Assembly (NCBI GenBank): GCA_020846995.1
Contig: JADLCV010000225.1
Span: 1-40,721, forward strand
DNA length: 40,721 nucleotides
From: Paracoccaceae bacterium
Lineage (GTDB): Bacteria > Pseudomonadota > Alphaproteobacteria > Rhodobacterales > Rhodobacteraceae
Direction: 5' to 3'
The position numbers were made by a program, and so were the translations under genes. Positions 7,799 to 16,400 of the stretch are shown here, one piece after another. The notes under the pieces are model-generated. The model did not search any database, had not been told where the DNA came from, and saw only the letters and a program-made list of their open reading frames with translations. Every line of letters starts with the position of its first letter. The first letter of the stretch is position 1.

Positions 7799-7827
7799 TT
7801 GACAGTGCCGGGCCGGCGTCCTTGCAT
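7799..7827 (+). promoter_or_regulatory. Promoter for the heavy-metal-associated protein gene
   Basis: Perfect -35 TTGACA (7799-7804), 17-bp spacer containing a GCCGG-GCCGGC partial palindrome, -10 TTGCAT (7822-7827). Copper chaperone genes are often driven by MerR/CueR-controlled promoters with 19-20 bp spacers; this one has 17, so CueR-type control is not supported. Confidence 0.4.
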
Positions 7828-7858
7828 GGGTGGAATGCCGCCCCGAGGAGGATGCGCC

Positions 7859-8065
7859 GTGATCGAGCTCAAGGTTCCCGACATGTCCTGCAACCACTGC
7901 CGCGCCGCCGTCACCGCCGCCATCCGCGCGGTTGCCCCGGCGGCCGAGGTCGCCGTCGACCTCGAGGCGCGGCGCGTCCGCGTCGGCGGCGCCGCCGATG
8001 CCGCGCCGCTCCTCGCGGCGCTGACGGCGGCGGGCTATCCGGCGCGGGTCGCGACCGGGGCCTGA
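7859..8065 (+). CDS. Heavy-metal-associated (CopZ-like) domain protein
   Basis: A 68-residue single HMA domain. The metal-binding motif is MSCNHC near residue 9 (GMTCxxC-type with Ser in place of Thr), followed by AAVTAAIRAV and a C-terminal LLAALTAAGYPA helix/strand typical of copper chaperones and of the N-terminal domains of copper ATPases. It probably binds Cu(I) and hands it to an exporter, none of which is in the window. GTG 7859 is chosen as start because GAGGAGG lies 8-14 nt upstream and the fold begins at IELKVPDMSC. It converges with dctD, with only 20 bp between stops. Confidence 0.88.
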   Translation: MIELKVPDMSCNHCRAAVTAAIRAVAPAAEVAVDLEARRVRVGGAADAAPLLAALTAAGYPARVATGA

Positions 8066-8085
8066 ACCGGCACGCGGCGGCCGGC

Positions 8086-9417
8086 TCAGAGGTAGTCGGA
8101 CCGCTGCATGCCGTATTTCGCCATCTTCTCGTTGAGCGTCCGCCGCGGCAGGCAGAGTTCCTCCATCACGGCGACGATCGAGCCGCGGTGGCGGCGCATG
8201 CAGTTGTCGATCAGCATCCGCTCGAAGGCCTCGACGTAGTCGCGGAGCGGCTTTCCCTCGGTCGTCAGGGCCGGGCCCGCGGCCTCGTTGTCGGCCATCA
8301 CGAGCGAGGTGATCGAGCCCGCCCCGCGGCGCGCCTGGAGGACCGCGCGCTCGGCGATGGTCACGAGCTGGCGGACGTTGCCGGGCCAGGGCGCCTGGAG
8401 AAGCTGGGCCGCCTCCATGGCCCCGGCCTCGGGCGGGGCGCAGCCGTATTCCTCGGCGAAGTCGGCGGCGTAGTGGTTGAAGAGCGTCAGGATGTCCTCG
8501 CCGCGGGCGCGCAGGGGCGGCAGGACGATCCGGTGCGCGGCCAGCCGGTAGTAGAGGTCGGGGCGGAGCGCGTCCTCGAGCGTGCGGTCGGGGAGATGGC
8601 GGTTGCAGATCGCCGCCACCCGCGTCTCGGGCGGGCTGCCCTGGCTTTCGATGAAGGCGAGCAGGCGGGCCTGCAGCGGGGGCGTCAGGGCCTCGACGTC
8701 CTCGAGGCAGAGGGTGCCGCCGCGCGCCTCCTCGACCGCGGGCAGGGGGTCGGCCTCGCCCGCGGGACCGAAGAGGCGGCGGGCGAGCACGTCCTCGGAA
8801 TAGGCCGCGCAGGAGACGGCGACGAAACGGCGGAGCGCGCGCGGCCCGACCGCGTGCAGGGCGTGGGCGACGAGCGTCTTGCCGGTGCCGGTCTCGCCGT
8901 CGATGAGGACGTGGCCGTCGGCCTGGCCGAGATCGAGGATGTCCTCGCGCAGCCGCTCCATCGCCGGCGAGGCGCCGACGAGGCGCCGCAGGAGCGTGCC
9001 CGCGTCCGAGAGCTCGCGCCGGAGGGCGCGGTTGTCGAGCGTGAGCCGCCGCTGCCCGGTCGCGCGCTTGGCCAGTTCGGTCATGCGGTCGGGGTTGAAG
9101 GGCTTCTCGAGGAAGTCGAAGGCGCCGATGCGCATCGCCTCGACCGCCATCGGCACGTCGCCGTGGCCGGTAATGAGGATCACGGGCAGGCCGGGATCAA
9201 GGCTGGTCAGCCGCTTGAGGAGCGCCATCCCGTCCATGCCGGGCATCCGGATGTCGCTGACGACGACGCCCGGATAGTCGGCGGTGAGGGCCTTGAGTGC
9301 CTCCTCGGCCGTGCCGAAGGTCTCGGTGTCGAAGCCCGAGAGCGCCAGCCACTGGCCGATCGAGGCGCGCATGTCCTCTTCGTCGTCGATGATCGCGACC
9401 TTCATCAAGCGCCCCAT
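8086..9417 (-). CDS. DctD-like response regulator, AAA+ domain without a recognisable GAFTGA loop
   Basis: Two-component response regulator of the DctD/NtrC type, 443 residues. The receiver domain (residues about 5-120) has acidic pocket D11-D12, phospho-acceptor D55 (VVSDIRMPGMDG) and Lys in FLEKPF. The AAA+ domain follows with Walker A GETGTGKT and the PPLRARGEDI and APWPGNVRQL blocks. The C-terminus is a Fis-type helix-turn-helix (MRRHRGSIVAVMEELCLPRRTLNEK, shown here only in part as RRTLNEK). Where sigma-54 activators carry GAFTGA, this protein reads LFGPAGEADPLPAVEEA, and Walker B is GGTLCLEDV rather than GGTLFLDEI. Its start overlaps the kinase stop (GTGA at 9429; ATG 9417 or 9405 also possible), so the pair is translationally coupled. 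Confidence 0.88.
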   Translation of the reverse strand: MGRLMKVAIIDDEEDMRASIGQWLALSGFDTETFGTAEEALKALTADYPGVVVSDIRMPGMDGMALLKRLTSLDPGLPVILITGHGDVPMAVEAMRIGAFDFLEKPFNPDRMTELAKRATGQRRLTLDNRALRRELSDAGTLLRRLVGASPAMERLREDILDLGQADGHVLIDGETGTGKTLVAHALHAVGPRALRRFVAVSCAAYSEDVLARRLFGPAGEADPLPAVEEARGGTLCLEDVEALTPPLQARLLAFIESQGSPPETRVAAICNRHLPDRTLEDALRPDLYYRLAAHRIVLPPLRARGEDILTLFNHYAADFAEEYGCAPPEAGAMEAAQLLQAPWPGNVRQLVTIAERAVLQARRGAGSITSLVMADNEAAGPALTTEGKPLRDYVEAFERMLIDNCMRRHRGSIVAVMEELCLPRRTLNEKMAKYGMQRSDYL

Positions 9418-9425
9418 GGCCCCTC

Positions 9426-11192
9426 TCACTCCGCGGCCTTCTCGCTGGCGGCGAGGAGCGGCAGCTGCATCTCGAAGACCGCGCCGCCGCCGTCGGCGTT
9501 CTGCGCCGTCAGCCGGCCGCCGTGGTCCCGGACGATCCCCGACGAGATCGCGAGCCCGAGGCCCACTCCGTCACCGGGCTTCTTGGTCGTCCAGAAGGGT
9601 TCGAACAACTTGTCGAGATCGACGATGCCGTGGCCGTTGTCGCGCACCGTCAGCGTCGCCGCCTCGCCCCCGGCAAGGACGAGCTCGATCTCGGGGTCGG
9701 GCCGGTCGCGGGTCGCGTCGATGGCGTTGCGCATCAGGTTGACGATGACCTGCTCGATGCGGACGCGGTCGGCCATGACCATCACCGGGCTCCGCGGGAC
9801 GGTGCGGGTGATGCGGATCGCCCGCGCCTTCTGCTGGGGCTCCATCATCGACAGCGCCATGCCGAGGCAGGCGCGCAGATCGACGGGCGCGAGCGCCTCG
9901 CCGCCCTTGCGGGCATAGCTCTTGAGCTGGCGGGTGATGGCCCCCATGCGCTCGATGAGGTCGTCGATGCGCTGGAAGGCCGCCTGGGCCTCCTCGGACC
10001 GTCGCCGCTGGAGCAGGAGGCGGGCCCCGGCAAGGTAGGTCTTCATGGCCGCCAGCGGCTGGTTCAGCTCGTGGCTGACCCCGGCCGCCATCTCGCCGAG
10101 GATGGCGAGCTTCGAGGACTGCTCGAGCGTCTGCTCGGCGACGCGCAGCTCGTGCTCGGCCTTCTCGCGCTCGGCGATCTCGCGCTGGAGGCGGGCGTTC
10201 AGGGCCCGGAGCTCGTCGGATTCGCGCCGGAAGCGCGCCGACTGCAGGAGGGCGCGGCGCTGGCGCAGGTAGAAGGCGAGCGCGAGCAGGATGGCAAGGC
10301 CCATGATCTCGAGCGCGAGCACCGTGTTCACCCGCTCGCGCACGGTCTCGTAGCCGGTGAAGCCGAGGATCCGCCAGCCGCGGAAGGGGATGCGCGCCTC
10401 GCTGCGCATCACCGGCTGGCCGGCGAGGAAGGCATCCGGCGCCACCCCGGCAAGGCGCGCCAGCGCCGCCGAGAGCCGCTGGCCGGCGGTCGCCGGGCCC
10501 GCCTCGGCCGCGAGCACCGCCTCGACCGTCTCGCCGCGCCAGCGCGGTTCGGTGGCGAGGATGATCGCGCCCTCGCTGTCGGTGACGAGCATCGCGTCGG
10601 CGAGCGCCGTCCAGGCGCGCTCGAACTTCATGAGATCGACGACGACGGCGACGACGCCGATGACCTTGCCCTCGGCGAGGACGGCGCGGGCAAAGCTGAA
10701 CTCGAAGCCGCCGCTGTCGCGCCGGGCGACGGTGAAGACGGTCTCGCGCGCCCGGAGCGCCTCGACGAAGTAGACGTCCTGGCGATGGCTCACTCCGAGC
10801 TGGTTGCGGTCGGTCGCCGCCACGGTGCGGCCGCTGTCGTCGAGGAGGAAGAGCCCCGCCGCCGCGATCTCGGCCTGAAACGAGATCAGCCGCTGCGAGG
10901 ACTGGGAGAAGTCGGCGGCCTTGAGGGCCCCGATCAGTTCGGGGTCGCGGGCGAGCAGCAGGGGAACCACCGAACTGCGCTGCAACTCGCTCTGGACGTT
11001 GCCCGAGTGGAGCGCGAGGCGGAGGTCGGCGCGGCTCCGCACGCTGGCCGCGAAGCGTTCGGTGAGGAGGAGGTCGGAGGCCCAGACCCCGCCCACCACG
11101 GCGACGAGGATGGCCAGCACCCCGATCCGCGCCGGCCAGCGCAGGGCGGGCGGGCGCGGGCCGGGCCGGGCGGCGGTGTCGCTTTCGGTCAT
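9426..11192 (-). CDS. DctB-like sensor histidine kinase (C4-dicarboxylate sensing)
   Basis: Membrane histidine kinase, 588 residues. A first transmembrane helix at about residues 21-40, a periplasmic double-Cache-like sensor region (LFLLDDSGRTVAATDRNQLGVSHRQDVYF, ending before residue 290; cited by its VSHRQDVYF core), a second helix at about 300-320 (GLAILLALAFYL) and a coiled-coil (residues about 330-365) precede the HisKA box VSHELNQPL with phospho-His at 374. The HATPase_c domain has N-box NLMRNAIDAT, G1 DNGHGI and G2 GDGVGLGLA. Family knowledge suggests sensing of succinate, malate or fumarate and phosphorylation of the adjacent regulator. No dctPQM transporter is in the window, so the ligand is inferred. 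The promoter sits only 7 nt from the ATG. Confidence 0.88.
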   Translation of the reverse strand: MTESDTAARPGPRPPALRWPARIGVLAILVAVVGGVWASDLLLTERFAASVRSRADLRLALHSGNVQSELQRSSVVPLLLARDPELIGALKAADFSQSSQRLISFQAEIAAAGLFLLDDSGRTVAATDRNQLGVSHRQDVYFVEALRARETVFTVARRDSGGFEFSFARAVLAEGKVIGVVAVVVDLMKFERAWTALADAMLVTDSEGAIILATEPRWRGETVEAVLAAEAGPATAGQRLSAALARLAGVAPDAFLAGQPVMRSEARIPFRGWRILGFTGYETVRERVNTVLALEIMGLAILLALAFYLRQRRALLQSARFRRESDELRALNARLQREIAEREKAEHELRVAEQTLEQSSKLAILGEMAAGVSHELNQPLAAMKTYLAGARLLLQRRRSEEAQAAFQRIDDLIERMGAITRQLKSYARKGGEALAPVDLRACLGMALSMMEPQQKARAIRITRTVPRSPVMVMADRVRIEQVIVNLMRNAIDATRDRPDPEIELVLAGGEAATLTVRDNGHGIVDLDKLFEPFWTTKKPGDGVGLGLAISSGIVRDHGGRLTAQNADGGGAVFEMQLPLLAASEKAAE

Positions 11193-11199
11193 GGCGCAA

Positions 11200-11228
11200 C
11201 TTTTAGGGCAGATCGCGCGGCAAGGGAA
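11200..11228 (-). promoter_or_regulatory. Promoter of the TTCC type for dctB-like gene, placed for a leaderless mRNA
   Basis: Minus strand: -35 TTCCCT (11228-11223), 17-bp spacer containing ATCTGCCC, -10 TAAAAG (11205-11200). Only 7 nt separate the -10 from the ATG at 11192, so transcription should begin at or next to the start codon; no ribosome binding site is visible. Confidence 0.55.
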
Positions 11229-11318
11229 CGGCCCAGGGGGCGGCCGCGCGGGCGGGCCCGACCCCGGGGCCGACACCACCGGGCTCCGTCACCGGACGGG
11301 GCGGCGGCGCGGGCGGGC

Positions 11319-11337
11319 CCTCCCCCCGGCGGGGAGG
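11319..11337 (-). terminator. Possible terminator hairpin after purQ
   Basis: CCTCCCC and GGGGAGG arms around a 5-nt loop, 20 bp past the purQ stop. There is no T-run. Supported by position and stem only. Confidence 0.3.
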
Positions 11338-11357
11338 CTCTGGTTCTCTCCCTGCCC

Positions 11358-12026
11358 TCAGGCCGCCGCGAGGGCGCCGGCGAGGGCGAGAAAGAGGCGG
11401 ACGCCGTCCGCCCCGCCCTGAGCCGCCTCGATCGCCCGCTCGGGGTGGGGCATCATCCCGAGGACCCGGCGGTTGGCCGAGAGGATGCCGGCGATGTCGC
11501 GGGCGGCGCCGTTGGGGTTCTCGCGGTAGCGGAAGGCGATGCGGTCCTCGCCCTCGAGCCGATCGAGGGTCGGAGGGTCGGCGGCATAGTTGCCGTCGTG
11601 GTGGGCGATGGGCAGCGCGATCGCCGCCCCCCTCGCCCAGAGGGCGGTGAAGGGGCTGGCCGTGGTGGCGACGCAAAGCCCCACCCGGCGGCAGACGAAG
11701 CGCAGGCCGGCGTTGCGCATCAGCGTCCCGGGCAGGAGGCCGGCCTCGGTCAGGATCTGGAAGCCGTTGCAGATGCCGATGACATGGCCGCCGCGGGCGG
11801 CGTGCCGGGCGACCGCCGCCATCACCGGTGCCCGCGCCGCGATCGCCCCGCAGCGCAGGTAGTCGCCGAACGAATAGCCCCCCGGGATCGCCACGATGTC
11901 GACCCCGGCCGGGAGCGCCGCCTCCTTGTGCCAGACGCGATCGACGGCGAAGCCATGGGCGGCGAAGGCGCGGGCAAGGTCGCGCTCGCAGTTCGATCCG
12001 GGAAAGGTCAGGACTGCGGCCCGCAT
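11358..12026 (-). CDS. purQ: Phosphoribosylformylglycinamidine synthase subunit PurQ
   Basis: Glutaminase subunit of FGAM synthase, supplying ammonia to PurL in the fourth step of purine synthesis. The class I glutamine amidotransferase fold is complete: N-terminal [14 protein letters not shown], oxyanion strand [14 protein letters not shown], nucleophile elbow GICNGFQIL with the catalytic Cys, and the His/Glu of the triad in MPHPERA. At 222 residues it is the normal length. ATG 12024-12026 has GGGGAGG upstream. It follows purS by 41 bp and purC before that, the usual alphaproteobacterial purC-purS-purQ order; purL is not in the window. Confidence 0.97.
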   Translation of the reverse strand: MRAAVLTFPGSNCERDLARAFAAHGFAVDRVWHKEAALPAGVDIVAIPGGYSFGDYLRCGAIAARAPVMAAVARHAARGGHVIGICNGFQILTEAGLLPGTLMRNAGLRFVCRRVGLCVATTASPFTALWARGAAIALPIAHHDGNYAADPPTLDRLEGEDRIAFRYRENPNGAARDIAGILSANRRVLGMMPHPERAIEAAQGGADGVRLFLALAGALAAA

Positions 12027-12067
12027 GGATGGCCCTCCCCTCCCCGCCCGGGGCCCCTCAGGGGGGC

Positions 12068-12307
12068 TCAGGCGATCTCGATCGAATAGGTCTCGATCAC
12101 GGTGTTGGCGAGGAGCTTCTCGCACATCTCCCGGACCTCGGCCGCGGCCGCCGCGGGGTCGGAGCGGGCAAGGTCGATCTCGATCAGCTTGCCCTGCCGG
12201 ACCGCCTCGATGCCGGCGAAGCCGAGCGTGCCCAGGGCATGGCGCACGGCCTCGCCCTGGGGATCGAGGACCCCCGGCCGCAGCGTTACCAGCACCCGCG
12301 CCCGCAC
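12068..12307 (-). CDS. purS: Phosphoribosylformylglycinamidine synthase subunit PurS
   Basis: Small 79-residue structural subunit that bridges PurL and PurQ. The sequence [21 protein letters not shown] is diagnostic (cited by [10 protein letters not shown]), followed by [21 protein letters not shown] and a C-terminal [14 protein letters not shown] 12305-12307 is chosen as start: GAGGGG lies at the right distance and the family starts at this point; an upstream frame would run into purC. The gap from purC's stop to this start is only 11 nt, so the two are co-transcribed. Confidence 0.96.
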   Translation of the reverse strand: MRARVLVTLRPGVLDPQGEAVRHALGTLGFAGIEAVRQGKLIEIDLARSDPAAAAAEVREMCEKLLANTVIETYSIEIA

Positions 12308-12318
12308 GTTGCCGCCCC

Positions 12319-13083
12319 TCAGTTGATGAGCGAGGGCTTGACCGGCACGGGTGTCGCCGCCGGCAGCACGCCGAGCCGGCGCGCGACCTCCGAATAGGCG
12401 TCCGAGAGCGAGCCGAGGTCGTGACGGAAGACGTCCTTGTCGAGCTTCTGGCCGGTCTTGACGTCCCACAGGCGGCAGGAATCGGGGCTGATCTCGTCGG
12501 CGACGACGATCCTCTGGTAGTCGTTCTCGTCCCAGATGCGGCCGACCTCGATCTTGAAGTCGACGAGCCGGATCCCGACCCCCATCATCACCCCCGACAG
12601 GAAGTCGTTGACGCGCAGGGCGAGCGCGACGACGTCGTCGAGATCCTGCTGGGTCGCCCAGCCGAAGGCGATGATGTGCTCCTCGGCCACCATGGGGTCG
12701 CCGAGCTTGTCGTCCTTGAAGTAGAACTCGACGATCGGGCGGGGAAGGGGCGTGCCCTCCTCGAGCCCGAGCCGCTTGGAGAGCGAGCCGGCGGCCGAAT
12801 TGCGCACCACGACTTCGAGCGGGATCATCTCGACCTGGCGGATCAGCTGCTCGCGCATGTTGATGCGGCGGATGAAGTGGGTCGGCACGCCGATGTCGTT
12901 CAGCCCCTGCATGAAGAATTCCGAGAGGCGGTTGTTCAGCACCCCCTTGCCCTCGATCACCTCGACCTTCTGGGCATTGAAGGCGGTGGCGTCGTCCTTA
13001 AAGTACTGGATCAGCGTCCCCGGCTCCGGTCCCTCGTAGAGGATCTTCGCCTTGCCCTCGTAGACCTTCTTGCGCCGTGCCAT
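12319..13083 (-). CDS. purC: Phosphoribosylaminoimidazole-succinocarboxamide synthase
   Basis: SAICAR synthetase, joining CAIR and aspartate with ATP in the eighth step of purine synthesis. The start [16 protein letters not shown] is the family signature, followed by [12 protein letters not shown] (ATP site), NRLSEFF, the substrate loop [20 protein letters not shown] and the metal/ATP motif [10 protein letters not shown] with [13 protein letters not shown]. At 254 residues it is full length. It heads the purC-purS-purQ operon. A good promoter (TTGCGA, 17 bp, TATATC) lies about 50 nt upstream. No purine riboswitch or PurR-type palindrome was seen. Confidence 0.97.
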   Translation of the reverse strand: MARRKKVYEGKAKILYEGPEPGTLIQYFKDDATAFNAQKVEVIEGKGVLNNRLSEFFMQGLNDIGVPTHFIRRINMREQLIRQVEMIPLEVVVRNSAAGSLSKRLGLEEGTPLPRPIVEFYFKDDKLGDPMVAEEHIIAFGWATQQDLDDVVALALRVNDFLSGVMMGVGIRLVDFKIEVGRIWDENDYQRIVVADEISPDSCRLWDVKTGQKLDKDVFRHDLGSLSDAYSEVARRLGVLPAATPVPVKPSLIN

Positions 13084-13132
13084 GGAAGCCCCAAAGTTCG
13101 CGAACCCGGAAATCGGGCCGGCGTCCGGCCGG

Positions 13133-13161
13133 GATATAGGCCAAGCCCGAGGGGGTCGCAA
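13133..13161 (-). promoter_or_regulatory. Promoter of the purCSQ operon
   Basis: Minus strand: -35 TTGCGA (13161-13156), 17-bp spacer, -10 TATATC (13138-13133). This is the best -10 match in this part of the window. The leader would be about 43 nt. Confidence 0.65.
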
Positions 13162-13205
13162 GCGCGGGGGGGGCGCGGGCCCGGGACGCGGGCGCGGGCA
13201 GGCCC

Positions 13206-13234
13206 TTGCGGCGGGCCGGCACCGTGGGCATATG
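13206..13234 (+). promoter_or_regulatory. Promoter of the ATPase zeta-inhibitor gene
   Basis: -35 TTGCGG (13206-13211), 17-bp spacer, -10 CATATG (13229-13234). It places the transcript start near 13241 and so excludes the ATG at 13231 as a translation start, supporting GTG 13268. Confidence 0.5.
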
Positions 13235-13267
13235 GGCGCGAGCGGCGAGAACAGCGGAGGCCCGACC

Positions 13268-13585
13268 GTGACCACCACCTTCGACGACCGTGAACGCGCC
13301 TTCGAGGCGAAATATGCCCTCGATTCCGAGATGCGCTGGCGGGCCGAGGCGCGCGCCAACCGCCTCCTCGGCGGCTGGGCCGCGGGCCTCATGGGCCTGA
13401 CCGGCAAGGCGGCCGAGGACTACGTGCGGGGCGTCGTCAAGGCCGATCTCGAGGAGGCGGGCCACGAGGACGTCGTCCGCAAGGTCACGGCCGACCTCGC
13501 CGGCCGGGCCGACGCCGCCGAGGTCCGCCGGAAGCTCGCCGAACTCCAGGCGCTGGCCAAGGGCCAGCTTCTCGAGGAGGGCTGA
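13268..13585 (+). CDS. F1Fo-ATPase zeta inhibitor subunit (DUF1476)
   Basis: A 105-residue, mostly helical protein matching DUF1476 throughout: [67 protein letters not shown] (cited by its ends) and the C-terminal [17 protein letters not shown]. Family knowledge: in Paracoccus denitrificans this zeta subunit inserts its N-terminus into F1 and blocks ATP hydrolysis in one direction. GTG 13268 is chosen because GGAGG lies upstream and the conserved N-terminus starts here; the ATG at 13231 is within the promoter. It is monocistronic and followed by a strong GC hairpin at 13667-13684. Confidence 0.93.
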   Translation: MTTTFDDRERAFEAKYALDSEMRWRAEARANRLLGGWAAGLMGLTGKAAEDYVRGVVKADLEEAGHEDVVRKVTADLAGRADAAEVRRKLAELQALAKGQLLEEG

Positions 13586-13666
13586 GCCCCGGGGCGGCGG
13601 CGACGCGGGCCGCCCCGGCGGCCCGCCCCGGGGCGGCGCCGCCCGGGCGCCCGGCCCCAGCGCGGG

Positions 13667-13684
13667 CGCCCCCCCCGGGGGGCG
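13667..13684. terminator. GC-only hairpin between zeta gene and betaine-homocysteine methyltransferase gene
   Basis: CGCCCCCC and GGGGGGCG arms form an 18-nt inverted repeat 80 bp past the zeta stop and 27 bp before the next ATG. It could terminate transcription or simply be part of the GC-rich spacer; no T-run. Confidence 0.25.
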
Positions 13685-13711
13685 ACCGCCCGACCCAGCG
13701 AGGAAGCCCCC

Positions 13712-14728
13712 ATGGCCATCGACTGTCTCCTCGGCCGCCTTCTCGCCAGCCGCGACTGGCTCATGGCCGACGGCGCGACCGGCACGACCCTCTTCAACAT
13801 GGGCCTGCCTGCGGGCGAGGCGCCCGAACTTTGGAACGAGGCCGAGCCCGGGCGCATCGCCGAGCTCTATCGGGGCGCCGTCGCCGCCGGCGCCGACCTC
13901 TTCCTCACCAACACCTTCGGCGGCAACGCCGCGCGGCTGAAGCTGCACGCGGCCGAGGGCCGGGCGCGGGCCCTGAACCGCATCGCCGCCGCGATCGGCC
14001 GCGAGGTCGCCGACGCCGCCGGCCGGCCGGTGGTCGTCGCCGGCTCGATGGGGCCGACGGGCGAGATCCTCGCCCCCGTCGGCACCCTCTCCCATGCCGC
14101 CGCGGTCGAGATCTTCCACGAGCAGGCCGAGGGGCTGAAGGAGGGCGGCGCCGACGTCCTCTGGGCCGAGACGATGTCGGATCCGGCCGAATACCGTGCC
14201 GCGGGCGAGGCCGCGCTCCGCGCCGGCATGCCCTGGTGTGGCACGATGAGCTTCGACACCGCCGGGCGGACGATGATGGGGCTCGCGCCCGCGGGCCTCG
14301 TCGATCTCGTCGACCGCCTCGCCCACCCCCCGCTCGCCTTCGGCGCCAACTGCGGGGTCGGGGCCTCCGATCTCGTCCGCACCGTCCTCGGCTTCGCCGC
14401 CCAGGGGCCGGAACGGCCGCTGATCGCCAAGGGCAACGCCGGCATCCCCAAATACGTCCACGGCCACATCCACTACGACGGCACGCCGGCGCTCATGGCC
14501 GAATACGCCGTCCTCGCCCGCGATGCCGGGGCCCGCATCATCGGCGGCTGCTGCGGCACCGGGCCCGAGCACCTGCGGGCGATGCGGGCGGCACTCGAAT
14601 CCCGCCCGCCCGGCCCGCGCCCGACGCTCGAGGCGGTGGCGGCCGCGCTCGGCCCCTTCGCGACCGCGGCGGCCGAGGATTCGGGCGGCGCCGGGGGCGG
14701 CCGCGACCGCCGCCGGCGGCGGGGCTGA
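13712..14728 (+). CDS. Betaine-homocysteine S-methyltransferase family protein
   Basis: Zinc-dependent methyltransferase of the Hcy-binding (PF02574) family, 338 residues. It starts at LMADGATGTTLFNMGL, then LFLTNTFGGNAARLKLH and GSMGPTGEIL. The three zinc cysteines are at C214 (GANCGVG) and C280-C281 (GGCCGTGP), the BHMT pattern. It most likely moves a methyl group from glycine betaine or a related methyl donor to homocysteine to form methionine; relatives in marine Rhodobacterales act in betaine or DMSP use. The last 25 residues are a low-complexity Gly/Arg tail. AGGA at 13701-13704 is the likely ribosome binding site for ATG 13712. Substrate is inferred from family. Confidence 0.9.
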   Translation: MAIDCLLGRLLASRDWLMADGATGTTLFNMGLPAGEAPELWNEAEPGRIAELYRGAVAAGADLFLTNTFGGNAARLKLHAAEGRARALNRIAAAIGREVADAAGRPVVVAGSMGPTGEILAPVGTLSHAAAVEIFHEQAEGLKEGGADVLWAETMSDPAEYRAAGEAALRAGMPWCGTMSFDTAGRTMMGLAPAGLVDLVDRLAHPPLAFGANCGVGASDLVRTVLGFAAQGPERPLIAKGNAGIPKYVHGHIHYDGTPALMAEYAVLARDAGARIIGGCCGTGPEHLRAMRAALESRPPGPRPTLEAVAAALGPFATAAAEDSGGAGGGRDRRRRRG

Positions 14729-14775
14729 GGCCCGCGCGCGCGCGCCCCGCGTCCCCGCCCCGGGGGTCCGCGGCC

Positions 14776-15864
<1,089 letters not shown>

Positions 15865-15899
15865 GACCGGCCTGCCGGCCGCCGTCGCGCCCGCGCGCC

Positions 15900-16270
15900 G
15901 CCCGGGCAGGCGCACGGGCGGGACGGGGCCGGCGGGGCGGTTTCGCGCGGCAGGCGTCGCCATGGGGGACCGTGGTCCCCCGCGCGGCACGGGCCATGGT
16001 CCTCCCCTCCTCGCCCGCAAGCCACGGGCGGCGCCCGGCCGCGGGCGGCGCGACGCGCCCGCCCATGGGGGCGGTCGGGCGCTGCCCGTGCTCGCGCACG
16101 GGCGGGGATGAGGCGGCGGGGCGGTTCCGTGGGGCGCGGCGTCGCGATGAAGGAAGCGTGGCCCCTTGTGCGGACCGGGGCAGGCTCGCCCCTCCTCTCC
16201 CCCGAGCCACGGGTCCCTTCCGGGCCGCTCGGCCGGCCGCGGCGGGTCGGGCGGCCCCGCGGCCCGACCC
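15900..16270. repeat. Degenerate direct repeat, about 185 bp, two units
   Basis: Several short blocks recur at a constant offset of 184-185 bp: CGCACGGGCG (15911/16096), GGCGGGGCGG (15931/16115), GGCGTCGC (15953/16138), and CCACGGG (16022/16207) with a shared CCCCTCCTC stretch before it. The period is not a multiple of three, so this is not a coding repeat. It fills the 600-bp space between the divergent ilvC and aminotransferase promoters; no gene is seen there. Confidence 0.65.
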
Positions 16271-16336
16271 GGCTCCCGGCCCCCTCGGCACTGCCGATCC
16301 GACGCGGCCGCCACGGGGGGCGGGCGGCGGGCGCGA

Positions 16337-16365
16337 TTTCCAGCCCCCGCGCGATGCTCTATGAC
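16337..16365 (+). promoter_or_regulatory. Promoter of the TTCC type for the class V aminotransferase
   Basis: -35 TTTCCA (16337-16342), 17-bp spacer, -10 TATGAC (16360-16365). Leader about 28 nt, with GAGAGGA before ATG 16401. Confidence 0.5.
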
Positions 16366-16400
16366 CGGGGCGAGTCGCCCCCGCCGAGAGGATCCGCCCC

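Noticed and set aside
7799-7827. CueR-type copper promoter
   Set aside because: CueR promoters have long 19-20 bp spacers with a dyad; this one has 17 bp and only a partial palindrome.
13231-13267. ATG 13231 as start of the zeta inhibitor
   Set aside because: It lies in the -10 box of a good promoter; GTG 13268 has a ribosome binding site and matches the family N-terminus.
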